DNA from: Lepidodermella squamata
Taxonomy: Eukaryota > Gastrotricha
DNA length: 64,000 nt
Assembly (NCBI GenBank): GCA_047495785.1
Contig: JBLDXI010000012.1
Span: forward strand, 868,001-932,000
Reading direction: 5' to 3'
The position numbers and the translations under genes are program-made. Below are positions 31,853 through 42,369 of this stretch, piece by piece (the stretch's first letter is position 1; every line of letters starts with the position of its first letter). The notes under the pieces were generated by a model, which made no database searches, was not told the DNA's origin, and saw only the letters and a program-made list of their open reading frames with translations.

Positions 31853-32362
31853 ATGCGAAAACCGTTTCGAAATATCGCGAAAATTCTCGGAATTTTTCTG
31901 ATTTTACGCGTCCGGTCTGTTCCGATCGACGCGGATTTGGCTAATGAATACGAGGAAGATTTCCCAAACTCAACCGATCAAGCAGCTAGCGGCAATATTC
32001 CTCAGCAAAATTTACTACGCTTCGGCCCGTTGAATTTGCCGCCAAATAATAAGAAAAATCTAGTGTCTAGTGGCGCGTCATCCCAGCGGCCAGATGACCG
32101 CGGTGCCAGCCGACGAGCGATTATCGGAATTTCGATTGTTGCAGTTTTTTGTATACTCGGCGTTGCGCTGTCAGCCGTCGTCGAGCAACGAAGACAGCGT
32201 CAGTTGAAGGACGCTATGGACGCAGGCAGCATGACGCGATCGGTGTCCTATTACGCACGTGCGCCTACTGTCAAGCGGTCACTTTCGCTATCGTTAACTT
32301 GCTCATCAGCAGACTCTGCACAGATGATGATGATGACCGAGCCTGATCGGCGAACACTTTAG
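31853..32362 (+). CDS. small single-pass membrane protein
   Basis: ORF of 169 aa. N-terminal hydrophobic stretch (MRKPFRNIAKILGIFLILRV) is a plausible signal peptide. An acidic and Asn/Pro-rich segment follows, then a clear transmembrane helix (about 89-110, AIIGISIVAVFCILGVALSA) and a basic, Ser-rich cytoplasmic tail with QRRQRQ directly after the membrane. This suggests type I topology. No family recognised. AATAAA at 32407-32412 supports the gene end. It could have additional 5' exons, because the upstream region also has an open frame. Confidence 0.55.
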   Translation: MRKPFRNIAKILGIFLILRVRSVPIDADLANEYEEDFPNSTDQAASGNIPQQNLLRFGPLNLPPNNKKNLVSSGASSQRPDDRGASRRAIIGISIVAVFCILGVALSAVVEQRRQRQLKDAMDAGSMTRSVSYYARAPTVKRSLSLSLTCSSADSAQMMMMTEPDRRTL

Positions 32363-32412
32363 TTTTTTTGAATTTTTTGTGCCGTATCGTTGTTAGAGTT
32401 GGAAACAATAAA

Positions 32413-34207
32413 ATAAATCACCCTGAATTCGAACTATTTTTTCTACCGATTTTTTTCGGAAGATATGATTCATCTCTGAAGTAGAGTGCATTTATCGAAA
32501 TAGAAGCCATAAAATCCGCCTACTAAACTAGACAAATCAGCCTCAAACTGTACCTTCAATGCGGGTGTGATATAAACTGTGTCAGAAAAGTAGGTCGCTT
32601 TCCCACACACACACACACATGAGGTAATTACAGTTACGTAAATTAGGTTATTTTGGTGCAATAATTCTGGAAAAATGTCTAACAAATCCCTTGGCTCCTG
32701 TAGAATAAGGGTATCAATTTTGTTTTCCCGAATTCGATTCCATTATTGACTGCTGATTTTTGGAATCGAACCCTCGAAAAACCTAAAATCACCTATCTAG
32801 ATCTCTTCACCTGGGTAGTTTTAGATTGAATTATTTATACCAGAATAAAGCTGGCGCGCGAGCAGTAAATTCTAAAGAGCCAGTTCCATAGGTAAATTAC
32901 CTGCAAAGTAGCGATTTTGGATGTACAATATTGACAACTCGTCAGTACAATTTTGACAGCAGGTACAAGTTTGACAACTCAAAAAACTACCTTGAAATAC
33001 TTCTTAATCGATTTTCAAATGTTAATTCGATGAAGCCTGTCTCATTAGATAATTCTAGAATTTTCTTCCCGAATTCCAGCACCGTTCGTTTATTTTTGGT
33101 GAAGTTTCGAAGCAATACCTTGAAAACAGCATTTTATTATAATAAATCAAAAATCAAGTAAATAATCTAAATTTTCACCCCGCACATGATGAATCACTGT
33201 TGACGTTGTCAAAGTTGTACTAGCTTGTCAAAATTTTAGCTTTCTTTCGAGTCTTTTATCTAAGGTGAATTACCTGGATCAGGCCTTGGAAAAAATACAA
33301 CAATTATGCACAGGATAAGGGAGTTCTAACGGTGTAAAAATTTGCTCAGAATTCACCTGAATTGATTTTCTGGAATTTTTTACAAGTTTGTACCTTTTTG
33401 TTGTCAATATTGTATCGTTCCCCGTTTACTTCCCATCTTGGCTTAAATTTGAAATGATGCACGTGAAGAATATTTCTAGCTCTGTTTTACGAGGCGCGGC
33501 GGCCCGGTAACAGATGCGCGGCTATCTGTTCTCGCTCGAGGAATTGAAACATCTGGCGGCCTCTCGAGAGCGTGAAAATTTCGCTGGGTTACGACTTCAC
33601 AAAATGTAAGGCTAATAACCAACTTTTTCTCGTTCAGTGAAATTCGCAATAAACGCTATCAAAAATTAGCTGATGGAACATACAAATTCACATTTTTAAC
33701 AATTTCAATTTTAAATTCAAATTTCAAAAATGCTTCACATATTATTCTAAATTCAGAGAATCTAGAGAACTAATCAAAATTTCGCTAAATTAAGTATTCA
33801 AATTCAAAATTGGAGAAGCCATGAAAGCGCAATTTCAAGAGTGTCCCTTCTTCTAGCCAATCATTTTCCTTATTTATCTGGAGGCTGTGAGAAGAAATTC
33901 ACATTTTTTGCTCGAAAATCTTCTAATTGGACGCTGATTGTTCTGCAGTCTACGTACAAGACAGTTCAAAGTACATAATCCGAGCTTTTTGCAGTGACTC
34001 ATCGCTCATGACATTGTCCGCATCGAGACCTTGATGAGCACGTTGCAAATCGGCTAGTCACACATCCGTTACACCTAAAACGTTTCTTGCCCCAAATTTT
34101 GCATTATTCAGTAAAAATTATATAGGCTGATTTTAACTGAAAATAACTAAGACTCTGGTGATGACAGCTTGCCGTTGAGAGACTCTTTATTCCGGAAATT
34201 CAGGATA
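32413..34207. other. intergenic, AT-rich
   Basis: No gene supported. A (CA)n microsatellite is at 32604-32619. The words gtacaatattgacaac, gtacaattttgacagc and gtacaagtttgacaac near 32922-32977 form a small tandem array, with related words at 33389-33412. A GC-richer patch is at about 33490-33560. Confidence 0.5.
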
Positions 34208-35898
34208 ATGTCCACCGAATGCGTTCTTGGAGTGCTAATAATTTTCGGTTTCTTGGCTATCCTCATCGCTCTAGTTCAGTGCTATCGGCTCTACGGCTGT
34301 TTTTCGTACAATTATGAAAGGAGGCGCCGTTCGGTTAAGCTCCACACTTCGGTGGCGTTAGAAGGTGGAGTTGTCAAATTAGCAGATCGGCGCAACTCAC
34401 GCCCTGATTCTGAGACAATGTCGATTGTCGGCCAAGAGTTCATCGCCGCCTCAACGAATGGCCCTATGCTCCCTCCTACGATTGCCGTGGCTGTTCGGCC
34501 AGCATTCAGGTGAGCAAAATGTTCCCACTTTGAATGAAACATGAATTCTCATCTGAAATGTCGGTTGTCAGTCGAAAAATGGAGAGATGTACACTTTTAC
34601 TGAAAAACAAATTGACGTATTATAGATTTTCGAACTCAGCATTGGCGGCAAATTAAATTTATAGGAATTTCTCTGATATTTTTGTGGGATTGCAGACCCT
34701 AAATTTGAATCGAGGCCCATAGAATTAGAGGGTAAGGGGTTGTGATTCCCAGGTGTAACCGAGTTCCATTACATACCAGCCTATAATTGTAATGTTCAAT
34801 TATAAAATCCAACAAAAACTTGAAATAAGTTTTAAGGATTCTGAATAAAACTAGATAGGCAGTGAGACCTTCGTTACTAATTCAAATAGGGCAGGACATC
34901 ATGAGGTGGCCAGAGATGAGAATGGGTCGAGTCACATGGCCATGCTTTGTTGAGCTTTTCATACTGGGCGGAACCCAATTTGCCTGAACCCGAAACCATC
35001 ATCAGGCTTGTTAACTTGAATTCGCCGCTTAAAAAACGTAAGCTCTCAGAAACAAAAACACCGTGTTCAGGTTAAGAGGGTTATTAATTCATTTTTAGAG
35101 CCCTAGCGAGGTCATTTTTATTAAGCGAGGTTCTTTTGATGTATAAAACCAAAGAAGTTGTCGGACGATGAACGCTAAATATAAATATTTTGGTCGCGTG
35201 GCTCGCATGATCTGGGACACGGGTCAAGGGTTCAGGCTGTAAATTTGAGGCTCAAGCTTGCAATAGATGTCTCCACATCCATCTATGGTTCATGGTTCTC
35301 AATCTTGTGCGCGATCATCGATCATGCCTGTCCAACCGATAGATCTCACTTCGGTTTCCAGAGCCAATATCGATTTTTGGCATCGATTTTGCACAGCTTT
35401 GATTTTTGCAATATCCACAGTCTTGGAAGCCAAATTGAAATTTGTTTGATTAAACAAAAAATCTCGAAGCTTTAAGCAGTCGGTAAAATGTAGTTCTTGA
35501 AGCTTGAACCTTTCTGAGCTTGAAGTTTTGGTGGTGTAAATAGCTGAACCTGTAACTCAAGCTTCAAAAGGTTCTTGCTGGTAAAACTAGACATCCTTTG
35601 AATTGGTCAATATAATCTTGGGAGATTATTGGAATTTTTGACATGCTTGTTGAGATTCAAGGCATAGCTTCGATTATTTCTAATTTTCATTTCAATTGTT
35701 TAATTATTTTATTTCTAATTCAGTATAAGCTACCATCGCTATAATGGCTTCAAATTGGAACAGCGCGCTACCACGCCCTGTGGTTCAAGATCTCAAGTTC
35801 CGCTGCCGTCAGCAGTTGGTAGCAAAAATCTACAACCCGACGATTTGCCTTCATATGAGCAGGTCCTTGTTCACGGCATCAACACATTACGCGGTTAA
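34208..35898 (+). CDS. small membrane protein with LPSY motif tail
   Basis: Two exons, 34208-34509 and 35724-35898, joined across a 1.2-kb intron (TTCAG|GTGAGC ... AATTCAG|T, phase 2). Product is 158 aa and ends with a proper stop. A transmembrane helix lies at residues about 5-25 without a separate signal peptide, followed by a Cys and a cluster of arginines (YERRRRS), suggesting the C-terminus is cytoplasmic. The tail ends in DDLPSYEQVL, a Leu-Pro-x-Tyr motif like those that bind WW domains of Nedd4-type ubiquitin ligases. Family unknown; the two-exon model rests on phase, splice signals and the open second exon. A related repeat lies inside the intron. Confidence 0.55.
35325..35450 (+). 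repeat. dispersed repeat, partner of 31078-31210
   Basis: Shares accgatagatct, the ATCGATTTT core, and the following ttgatttttgcaatatcc / ttgatttttccgatatca with 31078-31210. Divergent, same orientation. It sits in the intron of the LPSY-motif gene. Confidence 0.55.
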
Positions 35899-36616
35899 TG
35901 ACGTTATAACACTCGGCGCTTAAATCTCATCCATTGCGATTTCAGGTGATCAAATGTGTGATGATAGGTTATATTTAGTGTCTTTCAGTGAATTAAATAA
36001 TAGTGTCTGGCAATAATAAAAATGCTGATTGTGATCTTCAACGTGATTCATCATTTTCCTGGGATATATTTTCTATAAAAAGGCAATGTCCTTGCGTTTT
36101 GAAATTAAGAATCGACAGATGATTTTTGTTATTCATCCCGCATTCTCCGTCTTCCCAGGATCGCCCGAACAGAAATTTGGAAATTGCCCCACATTTCCCA
36201 GCCAGCCCAGGCCTCTTGAGACCGGACGATCGAGCAAAAGCTAGCGAGGCGGCACGCGATTTCGCTGCAAAAAAATATAAACAAAAACATAGTCAATTCT
36301 AAAAATAGAGCTTTGAAAATAAAAATAGTCGCGTGATTTCGTTTTTCGTTTCGTTTCGTTTCGTTTCGTTTCGTTTTTCCAAAAAAGGAAAATTTCCTCG
36401 CTTTTCGAAATTAAAAATAGCACCATAACAGCGGACGGCCCATCTTGCTGCTATTTTTAGCGTGTCTCGCCCGTGCTGAAAGTCGCGCCAAAAATCGACT
36501 TGGGCTATAAAAGCCGCTTGGTTGCGGTACCTAATTCATCATCAATCATTTCAATTTTCAAGCTTTCAAGCATTCTTTCTGATATTTTCTAAATCTTGTT
36601 CCTAATCGTCGACAAA
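35899..36616. promoter_or_regulatory. upstream region of alpha-crystallin protein B
   Basis: Contains a (TTTCG)n microsatellite (36341-36378) and a small hairpin (AAAAATAGCA near 36413 with TGCTATTTTT near 36450). A strong TATA box, TATAAAA, lies at 36506-36512, about 105 bp before the ATG. No canonical heat-shock element array was found by eye. Confidence 0.6.
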
Positions 36617-38342
36617 ATGGCTTTCTCTTTCTCTAACAACGCTGGCTTCGACGGTCTCTCTGCCAAGTTCGGCCAATACAACCAAGCTGGTCTGGCTCCC
36701 TCGGCCACTACTGGCTTCGGTGGCATTAGCAACTTTGGTGCTCAAATCAACAACAGCAACGCCGCGACTCAAATCGGTGCCAAGATCGGCCATTCAGTCG
36801 GTCAAGAGTACGGTGCTCAGCTCGGTGCTGCCATCGCCGGTCAACTGAACGCCACCTTCGGAGCCCAGTGGGCTGCCCAGCTCGGAGCTGCTCATGGCGC
36901 TGAGGTCTTGGCTGAGTTGGGTGCCCAACTGGCCGTCTTCGCCGCCGCCACCGGATTCGGTGCCCAGTCGACCGCCCAACAGGGTGCCCAGTGGGGTGCT
37001 CAGGCCGGCGCCCAGTTGGCCGTTGTTCTGGCTGCCAAGCTCGGCGGACAGGCTGCCGCTGGAGTCTTCGCCAACAACCAGACTATCACCCAGATCGGTA
37101 GCTCCATCTTCTCGCAGGCTGGTGCCAAGCTGGGTGCTTTCGTCGCTGCTCAGATCAACGGCGGTGCCTTCGGTGCTGGTGCGAACAGCGGCCTTATCGC
37201 TGGCAACTTCGGCGGCTTCAACGCCCTCAACAACGGTCTATTCGGCGGCCTGAACGGCTACAACGCTGGCCTTTTCGGTGCCAACCACCTCAACAACTTC
37301 GGTGGTATTTTCGGCGGTAACGTCAACAACTTGGCTGGTGCCTACAACAACGGCCTCTTCGGTGGTGCCAACAACAACTTCGCCAACAACTTCTCTGGCC
37401 TCTTCGGTGGCAACGCTACCTTCGACGGTCAGCTCTCTGGCAACTTCGGCGCCAACACCTTCGGCGGTCTCTTCGGTGGTGCCAACCTCGCCAACCAGGC
37501 TGGTCTCTTCGGTGGTGCTTTCGGTGGTAACGTCAACCATTTGACTGGCGCCTACAGCAACGGTCTCTTCGGTGGTGCCAACAACAACTTCGCCAACAAC
37601 TTCTCTGGCCTCTTCGGTGGCAACGCTACCTTCAACGGCCAACTCTCGGGCAACCAACTGAACAACTTCGGTGCCAACACCTTCGGTAGCCTCTTCGGCG
37701 GTGCCAACCTCGCCAACCAGGCTGGTCTCTTCGGCGGCAACATCAACGGCCTCTTCAACTCGCAGGCTGCCGCCGACAAGCTGTACAACATCGCCTTCCG
37801 CCCGTCCAGCCAGGCCGAGCTCTACACCCTGACCAACCCGGTGCAGTACGTCAACAACCAAGGCAAGCGCCAGCTGTTCCTCGCCTTCGAACTCAAGGGC
37901 TTCAAGCCTGAGGAAGTCACCGTCACCCTGAACAAGGCCGAGCGCGCCGTCGTCGTCGAGGCTGCCCACGATGCCAAGGACGGCAAGGAGCACACCGTCG
38001 CTCGCAAGTACTCTCGCAAGTTCGTCCTGCCCGAGGTGAGACTTTGATCAAACTGACCTATAAATAACCTTAATTTTCCGATTATTCAAGACTCTCGCCA
38101 AGGTCGACCTGGCCAAGGTTGAGCTCACCTCGCAACTGAATGCCGATGGCTACTTGTTCGTCCAAGCCGAGCTGCCTCAGTTGACCACCGAAGAGATCGC
38201 CAAGCTGCCGTTGTCTCACAACCACCTCAACCAGATCGCTTTCAACAAGGCCCACAACAGCGCCCTGTACGGCAACAACAGCAACAACGTTTTCGCCCAC
38301 CTCGCCAACAACGTTACGCCTGTTACTGTCAAGACCGCCTAA
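36617..38342 (+). CDS. alpha-crystallin/HSP20-like protein B with GLFG-repeat prion-like region
   Basis: Two exons, 36617-38035 and 38091-38342 (55-nt intron, phase 0, same codon as protein A), 556 aa. The N-terminal array of GAQxGA units (about 41-180) resembles protein A but uses Gln and lacks Cys. Residues about 190-385 are Asn/Gly/Phe/Leu-rich with nine GLFG motifs. Within this, two almost identical units (about 231-300 and 301-374) form a tandem duplication (37307-37516 and 37517-37738). The alpha-crystallin domain is at about 416-505 and is nearly identical to that of protein A (GFKPEEVTVTLNKAERAVVV). The GLFG-rich part resembles nucleoporin FG repeats and would be expected to phase-separate. 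The protein ends VTVKTA as in A. AATAAA at 38457-38462. Confidence 0.87.
37307..37738 (+). repeat. in-frame tandem duplication of GLFG unit
   Basis: Two consecutive units of about 210 and 222 bp within the exon of protein B. Long blocks are identical or nearly so (for example gccaacaacaacttcgccaa in both). The second unit carries a four-codon insertion (QLNN). This shows recent repeat expansion of the low-complexity region. Confidence 0.85.
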
Positions 38343-38462
38343 GCTTATCATCGGATGCCGAAAACCCTTGAAAACTTGAATAACTTCTGATGATTTGAAA
38401 TCATCGTTAATTTATAGTGATATCTCGTGATCAAAAATGTTATTGCTCTGAGCCCAAATAAA

Positions 38463-39821
38463 TTCTGTGTTTCGGCATCATCTCTGTTTGCTTTAGTCAA
38501 AAAATTTCGACCACAAAATTATACTGCAAGTTGAAGCTGAAAATAATATTTCAAATGTTTTTTAAATTAAGAGATGTGGTCGAGATGTGGAACCGGAAGG
38601 TTAGGCTGAATCTTTTTCGTTTTTCGGCAGGCTAAAAGCTTTTAAACCCACCCGCAAGCAAATAACAGTATCTCTTTTCGTCATAGCTTCAATCAAGTAT
38701 TGAGGAGTCCATCTGAGAGAAAGCCATAAATATGCATTCAAAATCGCGATGGCTTTGCGAAGAAAAATAATTATTCGTACCTAAATTCATTTCAAAATTT
38801 TCCACAACCTGGTTTTACGACCTTTTCAGCTCAACTTCTGTTCTGAATTCTCCGAAGCTTTGGTTACAACAGAAAAGTCAGGGTCTTTTGCTCGCCAACC
38901 GGTCAACAATCTCGCACGTCTCTGGTATCTTCAGATCGGGTGACTTGAGCCTATGAAAATCAATGGCGAGATGGCGAGATAAATACCCCATGAATGCGAT
39001 AGCCTTGAACCAATTGATAGCCAAATCAGAATTCCTAAAATGCTTACCTCGATTAGGAATTACAGGTAAAATTATGACAGCATTTTCGGAAATTCTCGTA
39101 TAATTAGGAATAATTTGGTAACTACAACCGAACCAGATGTGAGCAAAATGTGTACTTACTGATTTCATTTTGAGCCGTTTAAACAGTCTGCCTAAGGTGA
39201 CACGATTCGGATCGTTTACTTGCCATTTTCGATTTTTCGTTTTCGAAATTTCTCAAATAACACCTGAAGCTTGAAAATTAGTTTCCTTAATTTCGAATTT
39301 TCCATAGGCATCTTGTACTAACTGGGCCCAGTAAAAACACTGCTGGAACCTGGAACAACCGGTTTTCGACAAAGTTGAGCAACAACAATACCAACAAGTA
39401 GTACTCGCGTATTAAATTTTATTTCAAATTCGAATTTGTTCATGCGATGGTACTAGAACGATGAGGTGATATTACGCGCGATGAGATTTCAATTTTCTCT
39501 CTCTGTCATTCTTAATACCCAAAAGACTAGTTCGCAAGCTTTTTTCTTCGATCAAATAATTCAGAATAATATCATCACTATTACGATCATGCAGTTTCCT
39601 CCGTTTTAAGTAGTAGACATCATTTGTTTGTAATAAGAACGCTATATATATAGAGGTGGATATAGGTACACGAAAAAACGTAGATATCTATATAACACAG
39701 ACAACATATTGGCGATGCATGTTGAGATGTTGTTGTTTTGGCTGATCAAAAAAAATTGTCAATTGTTCATATTATCATGGTAAAAATCATGCACGGTTGA
39801 TTGATTGTTTTCAGTAGTAGT
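38463..39821. other. intergenic, nothing recognised
   Basis: AT-rich region between protein B and the 3' end of stathmin. A short (TA)n-like stretch is at about 39640-39660. No coding frame with motif. Confidence 0.5.
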
Positions 39822-42369
39822 TTAGTGGCGTTTCGGGGTTCCGTTGGCGATGGCGGGCGCCGCGTCCATGGGCGCGTGCTCGTCGGCGGCGCACGGCTGC
39901 GGGGTCGGCATGCCGGCGGCGGCGGCAGCGCGTTCGCGACGCAGCCGCTCGACCTTGGCCGAGTGGTCGTGCAGGCGCTGCAGCATGTGGCCGAGCTGCT
40001 CTTCGCGGTTCTTCATCGCGCGGTCCAGCTCGGTGGAGACCTTCTCGTCGGATTCCTTTGTCAGCGCGTCGGCGGCAACCATCACTTCCTTGACGTGAAG
40101 CAAGTGTTCCTGCAAGAAAAATCGTTACAACAATGTCAATAGATCAAAATACAGAAAATGGTATAACTAAGCATGCCTCCGTAATTAACAAAACCATACA
40201 AATTCAATCAAATTCCCATAAAAATTAGTTTACTTGATAAGAGCAATAACTGAAAAATTTTAAAATTTATCGAATATTTTTTAAGTTTAAAATTTGATTT
40301 TTAGGATGAGTTCAAAAATTCAGAATTATTAGCAAAAGCTCAATTTTAACCTTCAAAATTACGGTAGTTTGTAACTTTCCAAAAAGCATTTTGAACTCAT
40401 CTAAATAGAAAACACCCATGTTAATTTTTGTAAAAAATGAATTTCTGCTACAACCACCAACAGCTTGGTGTCATATGAAAGCTGATGAGACGCAATCATT
40501 ATGCAAAAAACCCAAGATAACTTTTACTCATATGTTAAGTTTAAACCCATCAAGCGCCCCAATTTATCTCGAATTTTCAAAATATTTTTTAATTATTTTT
40601 GAAATATTTTAAAAATAGGACGTTTTCGTTCTGGGTTCTGGTAGGCTTATTTGCTAATCTCAAAAAATGTACCAACTGAACTCGGCCCAGTGATTTCTTT
40701 CTCATATCAAATATTTCATAATTTAACAGAATTTTGAAAGTTTTAGTAAATTTAGGGTTGGTTCCACTAAAAGTAAGGTTATTGTACAACTAAATTTATG
40801 CTAATATTGGGAAAATATCGAGTAAACTAGCTCGTTATATTTTTTTGACAGGCTAAAAAAATCAATCAAAAATAAATTTCCAGTTCAATGACATTTCCGT
40901 TTTTCATCTCCAGATCGAAATTTTCCCAACGACAGTTTTCGAAAATATTTCGTGCAACGATTTTAAATTGATCATTTTTGTTTAAATTCCATTATTTTAA
41001 GTCTAGGTGGCATGATCTCAGTAGCAACGGCACTGCTCAGCTCATTTATTGTTATAATAAATAATTTAGGCCGATGTGGTACACAAACTCTCAGGTTAAA
41101 TTCAAGCAAAGTCAAATTCTTAAAAAAAATTGTTATCCATATAAGTTCATGAAATTTTTAACAAAAATGTCCCCTACACCGTCATTAAACTTTAATTAAC
41201 ACCCCTTGGGAATATTTTAATTTCACTAATTAGCTGTAACAAAAAATATTTGATTTTTCTATACCTGAGCACGTTCCTTGATTTCGTTGATGCGAGCAGT
41301 GCGCTTCTCCTCGGCCTCGGTCAGCTTCTGGCCGATTTCAGCTTCGAGTTCGGCGCACTTTTGAGCCAGCGACTCTTGAGCCTTCTTCACGCGTTCGAGG
41401 CGACCGGCCAGCCGCGTCTTGATCTCAACCAGGTACTTGTCGCGACGCTCGTCCGCCATCGACATTTCGCGCTCGAGTTCCTCGCGAGTCTCCTTAATGA
41501 AGTTGTTCTCGTCGTCGCGACGCTTCTCTCGGGCCGCGTCGATCCGCTCCATGCGAGCCTTCGCAGCCTCGACTTTCGCGGCTTCGAGCGACATGCGGCG
41601 ATCTTCAGCCTCCTTCAGCCGGTTCTGAGACCGCTCGGCGTTTGTGACGACGGGCATACGGGGCGATTCTGGCGGCTTCTGGCCCGAAGCCGGCTTGTAG
41701 ATCATCTCGTACGAGACGCCATTCTTGCCCTGGCGAGGCGATTCTATCGAACAATCAGAGTCAGAGATCGAATGATCAACATTTATAACTTCATCAGCGG
41801 TCGTCGCCATTGCGAAATTTTAGAGGGTGTGGTTGGTTGAAATTTGAATAAAAACTAGCCAACTATTTTTTCGCCGTTTTTTAGCAGTCTAGAATTTATG
41901 CAAAAAGCCCAATTAGGCGAGCATATACTACTCGGCTCAAATGCAAATGCGAAAAATAAAATGCTGTGTTTGTGGTGGTCGATGCGTTGAGAATCGATTA
42001 AGGCGAGCGCGCGCGCACAAAATCGAAGCAGTGAAAAACGCGCTGTTGCCCGGGATGCGCGCTCTCGCTTATTATTTATCATCATGACGGCCGCAGCTAT
42101 ATGCCACACAACTATGATCTCACTGCTTCGCTCAGCATAAATACACATGGAACGGAAAGGGGAGATGAAATGCTCGACGATAATTTACAAGCGACCACTC
42201 ACTCAGCCAAATCGACTTTCTTATCCGACAAGCTATAAAAACTCATTAAGTAGTTTTTAAGGCGACTGGACCCACGCGATACAAAATATGATTTAATTTT
42301 TAGTTTAAGAAACAAACCTGGAATAACGCCATCATCACTCGGGACTTGAAGAACAGACAAGGCAGACAT
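39822..42369 (-). CDS. stathmin family protein, two alternative first exons
   Basis: Minus strand. The main isoform uses 41810-41265 and 40109-39822 (1155-nt intron, phase 0), 277 aa. A second first exon at 42369-42318 (MSALSVLQVPSDDGVIP) splices from CCAG|GTTTGT to an internal acceptor CGATAG at 41744, joining in frame at ESPRQGKNG and giving 272 aa. The stathmin-like domain begins with VSYEMIYKPASG and continues as a long coiled coil rich in Glu, Arg, Lys and Ala (RLKEAEDRRMSLEAAKVEAA and on). Stathmins bind two tubulin heterodimers and destabilise microtubules. The Ser residues before Pro (SPR) are possible phospho-regulatory sites. The tail is Ala/Pro-rich and ends TPKRH. The domain call is strong; the alternative exon is inferred from phase. 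Confidence 0.88.

Noticed and set aside
37238-37993. Minus-strand open frame of 251 codons opposite protein B
   Set aside because: Same cause: repetitive Gly/Asn/Phe codons read in reverse give a stop-free Val/Glu/Thr frame with no family features.
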